64,000 nucleotides of DNA from Zavarzinia aquatilis (GTDB lineage Bacteria; Pseudomonadota; Alphaproteobacteria; Zavarziniales; Zavarziniaceae), in assembly GCF_003173035.1 (NCBI RefSeq), contig NZ_QGLE01000011.1, positions 1-64,000 of the forward strand, written 5' to 3'. Within the stretch, counting starts at the first letter, position 1. Each line of letters begins with the position of its first letter. Both the position numbers and the translations under genes were made by a program. The notes below the pieces were generated by a model. That model saw only the letters and a program-made list of their open reading frames with translations, did not search any database and had not been told where the DNA came from. Positions 55,939 through 64,000 of this stretch are shown here, one piece after another.

Positions 55939-56165
55939 TCAGGCGGCCCGCAGTGGATGACATCCGGCAGTCTCCCGCGCCGGAAGCCCGCGAGCAAGCA
56001 ACCCGTCAGCGCCCCGACGCCGAAGCGTTCCCCGACTCTCACTCTCGACGGTACAGTCGTCATATCAATGGCCCGCTATCCGCAAAAGGGTTGGGGCAGA
56101 ATTATGTATAGCGTCCACTGAATTGCGGGCACCTGGACCGGAGGCGCCCGCAATATCGCGGCAGT

Positions 56166-57158
56166 TCAGGTGTTGCCGGCCGGTGTCGCTTCGATGACGA
56201 CGCCGAAGACGCCCGTCGACAGGCATCGGTCCATGAGTTCGATGATATAAAGCTCGAGCTGGGCCATGACCGCCCGCACCGGGGCGCTCTGCAGAAAGCC
56301 CGGCCTGTGGATATAACCTTCGGCCACCCGTTCGATGGCGCCGTCATCGGTCAGTTGCTTCAGTTTTCGCCGGACCGTTTCGCGCGGCAGTCCGATTAGA
56401 TGGGCCAATCGCTGTACCGTCGATCCGCGCTGCAGACTGCCGAGGACAACGTCGAGACCCACGATGGTTTCCTGAAACCGGGGATCGTCAGCGAAGTGAT
56501 CGACGCTGAGAATACCGACCAGATCGTAAAGGACGATGGCCTCCAGATCGTTGTCGTGATGGGGCGCGCGGATCCGGTTGACGGACAGATGAAAAACGGT
56601 GAAGGCGCGCAGGAGATCGCACCAGCGGTCTTCCAGATCGCCGGGAACGATTCGCGCCGCGCGGGGCGGCAATGCCCTCGCATCGGCACCGGTCGCCTCG
56701 ACGATCACATGCCCGCCATCGACCATGCCCCGGCCGAATTGCAGCGTCAGTTCGTGCACCGCCCGGACCGCCTCCCAATAGGGTTTGGTCTCCAGGATTC
56801 CCGGCCGAAGCCGATAATGCCTGTCGTCCGTGGACACCGCGTATCCATGATCTATCAGTCTCAGCAGCTTGCGCCGGACAGTTTCGCGCGGCAGGCTCGT
56901 GGCCTGCGTGATCGACGCCACGGAGCAGCCACCGCCGGGCATCTTGGCGCTTTCGCCAAAGCTGGCGCCCAAGGCATCCAGTCCGATGATATCGGCGATC
57001 ATCGCCATTTCGGCGTCACCGAGAAAAAGCGGGGCACGCACCTGATACAGGCTGCACATATAGGTCGTGAGCACGCGGCCGAGCCAACGCCACCGGTCCT
57101 GCCCGGCGGCTATGTGGAAGCGATATTGCTGCTGCCAAGACCCCTGGAAATCGGCCAT
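56166..57158 (-). CDS. Regulator made of two homologous halves, each with a helix-turn-helix
   Basis: 330 residues. Helix-turn-helix 1 at about 79-107 (SITQATSLPRETVRRKLLRL) and 2 at about 247-275 (QRLAHLIGLPRETVRRKLKQ) share ten identical residues LPRETVRRKL. The surrounding segments also match in order: RAPLFLGDAE with RAPHHDNDLE, RPGILETKP with RPGFLQSAP, and HVIVEATGA with GVVIEATPA. The protein is therefore a tandem duplication, and one chain could bind a palindromic or direct-repeat site alone. I know no name for the family. It lies downstream of the urt-fmd operon on the same strand. ATG 57158 is chosen; GTG 57173 is possible. Confidence 0.75.
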   Translation of the reverse strand: MADFQGSWQQQYRFHIAAGQDRWRWLGRVLTTYMCSLYQVRAPLFLGDAEMAMIADIIGLDALGASFGESAKMPGGGCSVASITQATSLPRETVRRKLLRLIDHGYAVSTDDRHYRLRPGILETKPYWEAVRAVHELTLQFGRGMVDGGHVIVEATGADARALPPRAARIVPGDLEDRWCDLLRAFTVFHLSVNRIRAPHHDNDLEAIVLYDLVGILSVDHFADDPRFQETIVGLDVVLGSLQRGSTVQRLAHLIGLPRETVRRKLKQLTDDGAIERVAEGYIHRPGFLQSAPVRAVMAQLELYIIELMDRCLSTGVFGVVIEATPAGNT

Positions 57159-57468
57159 GAAACCACCGGTCACACCCCCGCGTCGGCAATGGGATAAGCG
57201 CCCTGTTCCCCGGCGTCAACCGCCGAAGCCGTAACAGGAAAACCGCGGAGTTCCGGGGACGCTATACCGAATGGCATATCCCCGGCTCGCCTTCCTCTAC
57301 CGCGACAGTCGGCAGACATGCCGCGCGATGAAACTGGGCACGGCGATATCGGTTTCCCCGGAAATGGAAACGCGGTGCCGGCCCTCACGCTCGCCCGGAA
57401 TGCGGTCCGCTCGTGAACGGGCAACATGACAGGCGCCTGCCCTCAGGTGCCTGCCCACAGGCACGCCC
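57159..57468. other. Non-coding gap between the duplicated regulator and fmdB
   Basis: A 310-base gap. I see no convincing gene, RNA or repeat. A reverse-strand frame of about 85 codons covers part of it but lacks domain features. It must hold the promoter of the regulator gene and the end of the urt-fmd transcript. Confidence 0.5.
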
Positions 57469-57828
57469 TCAGTGGCTGATCATCCAGGGGCGTTTCGAGG
57501 GGAAGCTCTTGGCGCCGGACGGGGTCTTGGCCGTGGCGCTCTTCTTCTTTTTCGTCGTCGTGCAGCAGGAGCAGCCGGCGCGATGGCTTTTCGCCGCCTG
57601 TTTCGCGGCATATTCGCCGACGCTCATCGGATTGTGCTGCGAGCGCTCGTTGGTTTCGAGCGCGATGCGCCGCTCGGTGCCGACGCAGGCCATCATGGGG
57701 GCGGTCAGATAGGCCCGGGGGGCGTCGCCGCCGCAATCGGGACAGGGACAGGGCAGCGCGGAATCCGCCATCGGGCGGAGTTCGGTGAAGGGCCCGCAGT
57801 CCAGGCACTCGTATTCATAAAGCGGCAT
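57469..57828 (-). CDS. fmdB: FmdB family zinc-ribbon regulatory protein
   Basis: A 119-residue protein with the FmdB zinc ribbon MPLYEYECLDCGPFTELRPM and PCPDCGGDAPRAYL (CxxC pairs). The C-terminal part is Lys-rich and has a second Cys cluster (RAGCSCCTTTKKKK). FmdB is the putative regulator first noted beside formamidase in Methylophilus. It lies 52 bases after fmdA on the same strand, as in that locus. Confidence 0.9.
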   Translation of the reverse strand: MPLYEYECLDCGPFTELRPMADSALPCPCPDCGGDAPRAYLTAPMMACVGTERRIALETNERSQHNPMSVGEYAAKQAAKSHRAGCSCCTTTKKKKSATAKTPSGAKSFPSKRPWMISH

Positions 57829-57880
57829 TCTCGACCTCCGAAGGTCCCGGCCGGCGCGCGGCCGGGACTCCGCTGATGGC

Positions 57881-59110
57881 TCAATCGTAGGCGATCGGCA
57901 TGTCGATGTCGCCGGTCAGGAATTTGGTCGGACCGGCGGCACAGGGCTTGATGTCGAAATCGAAGATCTCGGTCGGCAGCCACAGGGTGGCACAGGAGTT
58001 CGGAATGTCGACGACACCCGAGAAATGCCCCTGTACCGGGGCCGAACCGAGGATCGAATAGGCCTGGGCGCCGGAATAGCCGAATTTCTTCAGATATTCG
58101 ATGGCGTTCAGGCAGGCCTGACGGTAGGCGACATTGGCGTCGAGGTAATACTGCTTGCCCGTCTCGTCGACCGAGATGCCTTCGAAGATCAGGTAATCCT
58201 TGTAGTTCGGCGTGATCGGCGACGGCTTGAAGATCGGGTTCTTGATGCCGTATTTGGCCATGCCGTCCTTGATGATCTCGACCTTGAGATGCAGCCAGGC
58301 CCCCGCCATTTCGATGGCGCCGCAGAAGGTGATCTCGCCGTCGCCCTGGGAGAAGTGCATGTCGCCCATGGAGAGACCGGCGCCCGGGACATAGACCGGG
58401 AAGAAGATCTTCGAGCCGCGCGAGAGATCCTTTATGTCGCAATTGCCGCCGTGTTCGCGCGGCGGCACGGTGCGGGCGCCTTCGGCCGCGGCCTTGGCCT
58501 TGGCTTCGCCGGTCAGCTTGCCCATGTGGGCGGTCGACGGGAACGGCGGATTGGCCAGTGGCGGCACCCGGGCGGGATCGGTCGCGATCAGGCCGGTTTC
58601 ACGCGCATTCCAGGTCGCGAGCAGCTTCGGGTCGGGCAAGGTACCGATCAGGCCGGGATGGATCAGGCCGGCGAAGGACACGCCCGGAACGTGGCGCGAC
58701 CGCGTGAACATGCCTTCGTAATGCCAGATCGACTTCTGGGCATAGGGGAAATGGTCGGTCAGGAAGCCGCCGCCGTTCTTCTTCGAAAAGAAGCCGTTGA
58801 AGCCCCATTCGTGGCCAGCCAGCGTGCCCGCGTCGAGAATGTCGACGACGAGCAGATCGCCCGGCTCCGCGCCCTTGACCCCGATCGGGCCGGACAGGAA
58901 GTGCACGATCGACAGGTCGACATCGCGGATATCTTCGGCGCTGTCGTCATTCTTGATCGCGCCGCCGGTCCAGTCGTAGGTCTCGACGATGAAGTCGTCG
59001 CCCGGATTGACCCAGGCCACGATGGGAATGTCGGGGTGCCAGCGGTTGTGGACCATCTCGTTCGTATAGGCCGATTGCGACAGGTCGACCTTGATCAGAG
59101 TATCGGGCAC
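57881..59110 (-). CDS. fmdA: Formamidase
   Basis: A 409-residue FmdA/AmdA-type amidase: VDLSQSAYTNEMVHNRWHPD start, GVKGAEPGDLLVVDILD, HEWGFNGFFSKKNGGGFL, HPGLIGTLPD, REHGGNCDIKDLSRGSKIFF and GDGEITFCGAIEMAG. This family hydrolyses formamide (and short amides) to formate and ammonia and is distinct from nitrilase-type amidases. It follows the urtABCDE genes on the same strand, so imported amide or urea-like compounds are the expected substrates. Confidence 0.94.
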   Translation of the reverse strand: MPDTLIKVDLSQSAYTNEMVHNRWHPDIPIVAWVNPGDDFIVETYDWTGGAIKNDDSAEDIRDVDLSIVHFLSGPIGVKGAEPGDLLVVDILDAGTLAGHEWGFNGFFSKKNGGGFLTDHFPYAQKSIWHYEGMFTRSRHVPGVSFAGLIHPGLIGTLPDPKLLATWNARETGLIATDPARVPPLANPPFPSTAHMGKLTGEAKAKAAAEGARTVPPREHGGNCDIKDLSRGSKIFFPVYVPGAGLSMGDMHFSQGDGEITFCGAIEMAGAWLHLKVEIIKDGMAKYGIKNPIFKPSPITPNYKDYLIFEGISVDETGKQYYLDANVAYRQACLNAIEYLKKFGYSGAQAYSILGSAPVQGHFSGVVDIPNSCATLWLPTEIFDFDIKPCAAGPTKFLTGDIDMPIAYD

Positions 59111-59147
59111 AGTGTGTCTCCCTTGGTTGAGAACGGGATCAAAGCAA

Positions 59148-59837
59148 CTAGACGGCGAGGAAGCGGCTGATGGTTTCCTCGTCGACTTCGGCGCGGATGT
59201 TCTCGTGGACGATGCGGCCGTTCTCGATCACGAGGATGCGGTCGGCGACGTCGAGCACGAAGGACAGCACCTGTTCGCAGACGACGATGCAGAGGTTGGT
59301 CATGTCGCGGATCTGGCGCAGCACCTTGGCCATGTCCTTGATGATCGAGGGCTGGATGCCCTCGGTCGGCTCGTCGAGGAGGAGGACCTTGGGGTTGGTC
59401 GCGAGGGCGCGGGCGATCGCCAGCTGCTGCTGCTGGCCACCCGAGAGGTTACCGCCGCGACGCTTCGCGAACTCCTTGAGGATCGGGAAGATCTCGTAAA
59501 GCTCTTCCGGCACCTGCTTGCGGCCCGAGACGATGAGGCCGGTTTCGATATTCTCCTTCACCGTCATGGTGCCGAAGATCTGCCGGCCCTGCGGGACATA
59601 GGCGATGCCCTGCTTCACCCGCTGGTGCGAGGCGAGTTTCTGCACCTCCATGTCGCCGAGGCTGACGGTGCCCGAGGCGGTGGGCAATATGCCGACGAGG
59701 GATTTCATCAGCGTCGACTTGCCCATGCCGTTGCGGCCGACCACGGCGACGATCTCGCCGGGCGCCACCTTGAAATCGAGGCCGTGGAGAACTTCGCTCT
59801 GGCCATAGGCCACCTTGAGATCGCGGACGTCGAGCAT
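59148..59837 (-). CDS. urtE: Urea/short-amide ABC transporter ATP-binding protein UrtE
   Basis: About 229 residues: Walker A VGRNGMGKSTLMKSLVG, signature LSGGQQQQLAIARAL, Walker B VLLLDEPTEGIQPSII, and the LivF-type VVCEQVLSFVLDVADRI. The 'EGIQPSII' form after Walker B is typical of UrtE. I start at ATG 59837, eight bases after AGGAG; ATG 59843 is too close to that site. Works with UrtD as the ATPase pair. Sits 37 bases before fmdA. Confidence 0.93.
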   Translation of the reverse strand: MLDVRDLKVAYGQSEVLHGLDFKVAPGEIVAVVGRNGMGKSTLMKSLVGILPTASGTVSLGDMEVQKLASHQRVKQGIAYVPQGRQIFGTMTVKENIETGLIVSGRKQVPEELYEIFPILKEFAKRRGGNLSGGQQQQLAIARALATNPKVLLLDEPTEGIQPSIIKDMAKVLRQIRDMTNLCIVVCEQVLSFVLDVADRILVIENGRIVHENIRAEVDEETISRFLAV

Positions 59838-59853
59838 TGTCATCACTCCTGTC

Positions 59854-60615
59854 TCAATGGCCGAGATAGACTTCGCGCACGCGCGGGTCTTCCTGGATCA
59901 CATCCATCCGCCCTTCGGCGAGGACCTTGCCCTGGTGCAGCACGGTGACCTTGTGGGCGATGGATTCGACGAACTTCATGTCGTGCTCGATCACGATCAC
60001 CGCGCGGCCCTCGATGATCCGGTTGAGCAGTTCGGCGGTTTTCACCCGCTCGGCGACCGACATGCCGGCGACCGGCTCGTCGAGCATCAAAAGGTCCGGG
60101 TCCTGGATCAGCAACATGCCGATTTCCAGCCATTGCTTCTGGCCGTGGCTGAGGATTTCCGCCTTGGTGTTCAGCTGATCCTTCAGGAAGATCATCTCGG
60201 CGATTTCGTCGATGCGGGCGACCACCTCGCTGCTGCGCCGGAACGCGAGGGAGCCGAAGACGCCCCGCCCCTTGGGGAAGGAAATCTCCAGATTCTCGAG
60301 CACGGTCAGGTCTTCGTAGATCGAGGGGTTCTGGAACTTCCGCCCGATGCCGAGACGGACGATCTCGTGTTCCTTCAGTTTCGTCACTTCCGTGTCGTTG
60401 AACTTGATGGAACCTTCCGAGACCTTGGTGCGGCCGCAGATGAGGTCGAGGACGGTGGTCTTGCCGGCGCCATTGGGGCCGATGATCACCCGCAGCTCGC
60501 CCTTCTGGATGTAGAGCGAGAGATCGTTGACCGCCTTGAAACCGTCGAAGGAGACGGTGACGCCTTCAAGGGCGAGGAGAATATCGCTTTCGACGATGGG
60601 ACCGATGACGGGCAT
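59854..60615 (-). CDS. urtD: Urea/short-amide ABC transporter ATP-binding protein UrtD
   Basis: A 253-residue LivG-like ATPase: Walker A GPNGAGKTTVLDLICG, Q-loop GRKFQNPSIYEDLTV, signature LSHGQKQWLEIGMLL (the LSHGQKQWLEI form is characteristic of UrtD), Walker B LLMLDEPVAGMSVAE. Immediately downstream of urtC and upstream of urtE. Confidence 0.95.
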   Translation of the reverse strand: MPVIGPIVESDILLALEGVTVSFDGFKAVNDLSLYIQKGELRVIIGPNGAGKTTVLDLICGRTKVSEGSIKFNDTEVTKLKEHEIVRLGIGRKFQNPSIYEDLTVLENLEISFPKGRGVFGSLAFRRSSEVVARIDEIAEMIFLKDQLNTKAEILSHGQKQWLEIGMLLIQDPDLLMLDEPVAGMSVAERVKTAELLNRIIEGRAVIVIEHDMKFVESIAHKVTVLHQGKVLAEGRMDVIQEDPRVREVYLGH

Positions 60616-60628
60616 GGGGTCTCTCCTC

Positions 60629-61750
60629 TCACTCGGCCGGCGTCGGGGCGGGCCGGTCGGTCGGCTTGGCGCCGCCGCCGAACAGGACCTTCACCAGCCA
60701 GGGCCGAACATAGTCGTCGACGAGACCGGCCAGCCCCTTGGGGAAGAACAGGGTCACGCCGATGAAGAGGCCGCCCATGGCGAAGAGCCAGAGTTCCGGG
60801 AACATTTCCGAGAAAGTGGTCTTGGCCGCATTGACGATGAGCGCGCCGAGAAGGGCGCCGATCAGCGACAGCCGGCCGCCGAGGGCGCAGAAGATCACCA
60901 TCTCGATCGAGGGCACGATGCCGATGATGGTGGGCGACATGAAGCCGACCTGCAGGGTGAACATCGCCCCGCCGATGCCGGCGAGCGCCGCCGCCGCGCA
61001 GAAGACGAAAGTCTTGAAATTGGCGACGTCGTAACCCGAGAAGCGCACCCGCTCCTCCTTGTCGCGGATGGCGACGAGGATGCGGCCGAGCTTGGATTTC
61101 AGGATGAAACGCCCGATCAGGATGCAGACGAGCAGCAGCGCGACGCAGACGAAATAGAGGATGTTGTGCGCGCCATCGGTGCGGATGTCCCAGCCGAGCA
61201 GGGTGCGCAGGTCGGTGATGCCGTTGATGCCGCCGGTATAGCCCTGCTGGCCGATGATCAGGATGGTCAGGACCGCCGTCACCGCCTGGGTGATGATGGC
61301 GAAATAGACCCCGCCCACCCGTCGCTTGAACATCGCATAGGCGAGGATGAAGGCGATCGCCGCCGGCACCGCCATGATGGCGAAGACGGTGAAGCCGAAG
61401 GAATGGAACGGCTGCCAGAAGAAGGGCAGTTCGGTCAGCTGGTTCCAGTCCATGAAGTCGGGGATGCCCGGGGTCGACTGGATCTTGGTCGCTTCCGGGG
61501 TCGAGGCTTCGAGCTTCAGGAACATGGCGATGCAATAGCCGCCGAGGCCGAAGAAGATGCCCTGTCCGAGCGACAGGATGCCGGTATAGCCCCAGCACAG
61601 CACGAGGCCGAGCACGACGAAGCCGAAGGAGAGATATTTGCCGACCAGGTTCAGGCGGAAGTCGTCGAGCAGCGCCGGGAAGACGACGACCAGCAGGATC
61701 GTGAGCAGCGCGAAACCGAGCCAGTTACTGGCGAGGGAGCGAATGTTCAT
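60629..61750 (-). CDS. urtC: Urea/short-amide ABC transporter permease UrtC
   Basis: A 373-residue LivM-like membrane protein with about ten hydrophobic helices. UrtC features are CWGYTGILSLGQGIFFGLGG, GYTGGINGITDLRTLLGWD and the EAA-like loop AIRDKEERVRFSGYDVANFK. ATG 61750; the longer frame extending upstream lies inside urtB. Six bases separate it from urtB. Confidence 0.94.
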   Translation of the reverse strand: MNIRSLASNWLGFALLTILLVVVFPALLDDFRLNLVGKYLSFGFVVLGLVLCWGYTGILSLGQGIFFGLGGYCIAMFLKLEASTPEATKIQSTPGIPDFMDWNQLTELPFFWQPFHSFGFTVFAIMAVPAAIAFILAYAMFKRRVGGVYFAIITQAVTAVLTILIIGQQGYTGGINGITDLRTLLGWDIRTDGAHNILYFVCVALLLVCILIGRFILKSKLGRILVAIRDKEERVRFSGYDVANFKTFVFCAAAALAGIGGAMFTLQVGFMSPTIIGIVPSIEMVIFCALGGRLSLIGALLGALIVNAAKTTFSEMFPELWLFAMGGLFIGVTLFFPKGLAGLVDDYVRPWLVKVLFGGGAKPTDRPAPTPAE

Positions 61751-61755
61751 GGGTC

Positions 61756-62679
61756 TTACCTCCGCACCTTGAGGACGAAGAGGCCCTGGGGCCGCAGCAT
61801 CAGGAGGCCGATGACGATGAGGAGCGTGATCACCTTGGCCATGGAGCCGGAGATGAAGAATTCCAGCGCCGACTGGCTTTGCGAAATCGTGAAGGCAGAG
61901 GCGACGGTGCCGAGCAGGCTCTGCGCGCCGCCAAAGACGACGACGAGGAACGTGTCGACGATATAGAGCTGGCCCGAGGTCGGCCCGGTCGAGCCGATCA
62001 TGGTGAAGGCCGCCCCGGCGACACCGGCGACACCGCAGCCGAGGCCGAAGGTCATGCGGTCGACGCGGCGCGTGTCGATACCGACCGCGCCCGACATGGT
62101 GCGGTTGGTGGTCACGGCGCGGACCTGCAGGCCCCAGCGCGACTTGAACAGGAGAACGAGCACGGCGGCGGTGATTGCGGCGGTCAGGCCCATGACGAAG
62201 AGGCCGTTGATCTGCACCTCGATCGAGTCCGTGACATTCAGCGAGCCCATCATCCAGTCGGGCAATTCGACGCCGACTTCCCGCGCGCCGAAGGTCGAGC
62301 GGAAGATCTGCTGCAGGATCAGCGACAGGCCCCAGGTGGCGAGCAGCGTATCGAGCGGCCTTGCATAGAGGTGCCGGATCATCACCCATTCGACCAGCAG
62401 GCCGAGGGCACCCGCGGCGATGAAGGCGAAGATCATCGCGAAGAAGAAATAGGCCGGATAGGCGAAGGGCAGGAACTCGGTGAACAGATGTGACGTCAGA
62501 TAGGTCACATAGGCGCCGAGGATCATGAACTCGCCGTGCGCCATGTTGATGACGCCCATCTGGCCGAAGATGATGGCAAGGCCAAGGGCCATCAGGACGA
62601 AGACCGAAAACAGGATCAGCCCGGCGAAGCCTTGCATCACCAGGATCGAGCTCAGCTCGGCGAATGAATAATCGAACAT
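61756..62679 (-). CDS. urtB: Urea/short-amide ABC transporter permease UrtB
   Basis: A 307-residue LivH-like permease with about eight helices, beginning MFDYSFAELSSILVMQGFAG. Family segments are MALGLAIIFGQMGVINMAHG, GEFMILGAYVTYL, and RAVTTNRTMSGAVGIDTRRV as the cytoplasmic coupling loop. Start ATG 62679, the upstream frame being repeat-adjacent non-coding sequence. A 144-base gap with hairpins separates it from urtA. Confidence 0.94.
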   Translation of the reverse strand: MFDYSFAELSSILVMQGFAGLILFSVFVLMALGLAIIFGQMGVINMAHGEFMILGAYVTYLTSHLFTEFLPFAYPAYFFFAMIFAFIAAGALGLLVEWVMIRHLYARPLDTLLATWGLSLILQQIFRSTFGAREVGVELPDWMMGSLNVTDSIEVQINGLFVMGLTAAITAAVLVLLFKSRWGLQVRAVTTNRTMSGAVGIDTRRVDRMTFGLGCGVAGVAGAAFTMIGSTGPTSGQLYIVDTFLVVVFGGAQSLLGTVASAFTISQSQSALEFFISGSMAKVITLLIVIGLLMLRPQGLFVLKVRR

Positions 62680-62728
62680 GGCCGCGTCACCCCGCACGAC
62701 GGTTGATGCCTCCCCGCCCCCCACCCGG

Positions 62729-62813
62729 CGTCACCCCGGCGAAGGCCGGGGTCTCGTCGGGCAGGGGCACCGGGGCCAATTCCGACGTCGTCCCGGCCTG
62801 CGCCGGGACGACG
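62729..62813. repeat. Palindromic repeats between urtA and urtB
   Basis: Two hairpins: CGTCACCCCGGCGAAGGCC-GGGG (62729-62750), the same element family as at 8513-8690, and a perfect 12-base stem CGTCGTCCCGGC / GCCGGGACGACG (62786-62813). They fill the only sizeable gap within the urt operon, right after the binding-protein gene. Stem-loops here could stabilise urtA mRNA or partly terminate, giving more binding protein than permease. Confidence 0.8.
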
Positions 62814-62823
62814 ATGAAACGAC

Positions 62824-64000
62824 TTACTGGTAGCCCTTGGGGAACGGGTTCGGCTCGACGAGGTCCGCCGTCTCGTAAACGACGTCATACTGGCCATCCG
62901 TACGGGCGCGGCCGACGCGGGTCTTCGACCACAGGTGATGGTTCTCGTGGATGCGGACGTAACCTTCCGGTGCACCGGTGAACTCGATGCCGGGCGAAGC
63001 CGCCGCCACCTTGTCGATGTCGAAGGAGCCGGCCTTCTCGACCGTCGCCTTCCACAGCCAGGGGCCGAGATAGGCGGCCTGGGTAACGTCACCGATAACG
63101 ATGTCCTTGCCCCACATTTCCTTGAAGGCGGCGACGAACTTCTTGTTGTTCTCGTTGTCGAGCGACTGGAAGTACTTCATGCAGGCATAGGCGCCGACGA
63201 TGTTCTCGCCGCCGATGCCGAGGATTTCGTCCTCGGTGACCGAGATGGTCAGCAGGGTCTGCTTGTTCTCGAGATCGAAGCCCGCGGCCTTCAGCTGCTT
63301 GTAGAAGGCGACGTTGGAGCCGCCGACGATGATCGCGTAAATGACGTCCGGCTTCTTCAACTTGATCTTGTTGATGACCGAGTTGAACTGGGTGTGGCCC
63401 AGCGGGAAATATTCCTCGCCGACGACTTCGAGCTTCTGGAAATTCTCGATGTGCTTGCGGGCGATCTTGTTCGAGGTGCGCGGCCAGATGTAATCCGAGC
63501 CGAGCAGGTAGAAGGTCTTGGCGCCCTTCTCCTTCACCACCCAGTCGAGACCGGCGATGATCTGCTGCGTCGCTTCCTGGCCGGTATAGATGACGTTCTT
63601 CGACTGCTCGAGGCCTTCGTAGAAGGTCGGGTAGTAGAGCATCCCGTTGTACTGCTCGAACACCGGCAGCACGGCTTTCCGCGAAGCCGAGGTCCAGCAG
63701 CCGAAGACCGAGGCGCATTTGTCGTTGACCAGCAGCTTCTTCGCCTTTTCCGCGAAGGTCGGCCAGTCGGAGGCGCCGTCTTCCTGGATGTATTTGATCT
63801 TGCGGCCGAGCACGCCGCCCATGGCGTTGATCTGCTCGATCGCCAGCTTTTCGGCCTGCACCGAACCCGTCTCCGAGATCGCCATGGTGCCGGTGACCGA
63901 ATGCAGGATGCCGACGGTCACTTCCGTGTCGGTGACGGCGAGGCCGGTGGTGTTCACGCCGTCGGCCGCGAAGCTCGAACGGGCCGCGCCGCCGAAGGCC
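62824..64000 (-). CDS. urtA: Urea/short-amide ABC transporter substrate-binding protein UrtA (N terminus beyond window)
   Basis: At least 390 residues are present; the frame is open to base 64000. The visible start ...SSFAADGVNTTG looks like the end of a signal peptide. The mature protein begins with VTVGILHSVTGTMAISETG and has CASVFGCWTSASRKAVLPVF, YYPTFYEGLEQSKNVIYTG, TFYLLGSDYIWPRTSN and a C-terminal NHHLWSKTRVG, all typical of UrtA/FmdD/AmiC-like amide and urea receptors. The gene order urtA-B-C-D-E then fmdA-fmdB implies an importer for urea or short amides such as formamide or acetamide. Confidence 0.94.
   Translation of the reverse strand, partial: AFGGAARSSFAADGVNTTGLAVTDTEVTVGILHSVTGTMAISETGSVQAEKLAIEQINAMGGVLGRKIKYIQEDGASDWPTFAEKAKKLLVNDKCASVFGCWTSASRKAVLPVFEQYNGMLYYPTFYEGLEQSKNVIYTGQEATQQIIAGLDWVVKEKGAKTFYLLGSDYIWPRTSNKIARKHIENFQKLEVVGEEYFPLGHTQFNSVINKIKLKKPDVIYAIIVGGSNVAFYKQLKAAGFDLENKQTLLTISVTEDEILGIGGENIVGAYACMKYFQSLDNENNKKFVAAFKEMWGKDIVIGDVTQAAYLGPWLWKATVEKAGSFDIDKVAAASPGIEFTGAPEGYVRIHENHHLWSKTRVGRARTDGQYDVVYETADLVEPNPFPKGYQ

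Noticed and set aside
55032-56111. A 359-codon plus-strand frame over the Tat protein and glutathione S-transferase genes
   Set aside because: The product is Pro/Arg/Ala low-complexity and opposite two genes with a recognisable signal and fold.
57170-57427. A reverse-strand frame of 85 codons before the duplicated regulator
   Set aside because: No ribosome binding site, domain or sensible composition; left as non-coding.

Overview
This is a GC-rich chromosomal segment of an alphaproteobacterium. A Rhodospirillales-type organism (for example a Zavarzinia or Oleomonas relative) would fit, but that placement is inference from gene content and order. Supporting signs are the tRNA-Tyr/tRNA-Gly/tuf arrangement, an FtrA-rhodanese pair, type 2 leuA, gatCAB, a urt-fmd locus, and CGTCACCCCGGCGAAGGCC-type palindromic intergenic repeats. 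I saw no prophage, insertion sequence, CRISPR array or replication origin. Nearly all of the sequence is ordinary, tightly packed coding DNA.

Region 1 (1-8443): the 5' end of tuf behind tRNA-Gly and tRNA-Tyr with a good sigma-70 promoter; a TetR-controlled YbhGFSR-type export operon; an RlmB/TrmH rRNA methyltransferase; a dehydrogenase; tRNA-Thr; and a solitary HTH-fused 5-methylcytosine methyltransferase overlapping a nicotinamidase. The methyltransferase frame ends inside the antisense of tRNA-Thr. Region 2 (8513-17319): a palindromic repeat array, DUF3775, glutamine-dependent NAD synthetase, a universal stress protein, a four-gene DUF4332-DUF2491-DUF350-PspA membrane cluster, and ftrA divergent from a rhodanese gene. 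Region 3 (17338-27694): leuA, an aminoglycoside/choline-kinase-like phosphotransferase coupled to a dimethylglycine/sarcosine dehydrogenase-like flavoprotein, an RTX protein, and a peroxiredoxin-thioredoxin-CcdA-dehalogenase redox operon.

Region 4 (27702-45285): many single genes of stress or envelope character. These are an SDR/AraC pair, DUF1223, an orphan bufferin-type (BufA2-like) metallophore precursor, a GlcG/HbpS protein, a CGNR regulator and an exported alpha/beta hydrolase sharing GATAACC-type sites, an EAL protein with a decayed GGDEF site, DUF445, two paralogous lipase-fold proteins around a glutathione peroxidase, DUF3089, an unrecognised 620-residue membrane-anchored protein, a trypsin-like protease with a peptidoglycan-binding domain, and msrA. 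Region 5 (44623-51418): a RutR-like TetR regulator divergent from a BMP-type nucleoside/purine ABC importer followed by a cytosine-deaminase-like amidohydrolase, with a close match to the RutR box between them. This is probably a nucleobase salvage operon.

Region 6 (51431-64000): the gatCAB operon with a small trailing gene, a Tat-exported small protein, a glutathione S-transferase, a regulator made of two homologous halves each with a winged helix, and the urtABCDE-fmdA-fmdB operon (urtA runs off the window end). That operon should import urea or short amides and hydrolyse formamide to ammonia and formate. The most interesting items are the PspA/DUF2491/DUF350/DUF4332 cluster, the orphan bufferin, the internally duplicated regulator, the methyltransferase/tRNA overlap and the unknown 620-residue protein. 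I did not find a clearly novel multi-gene system that I could defend beyond these.
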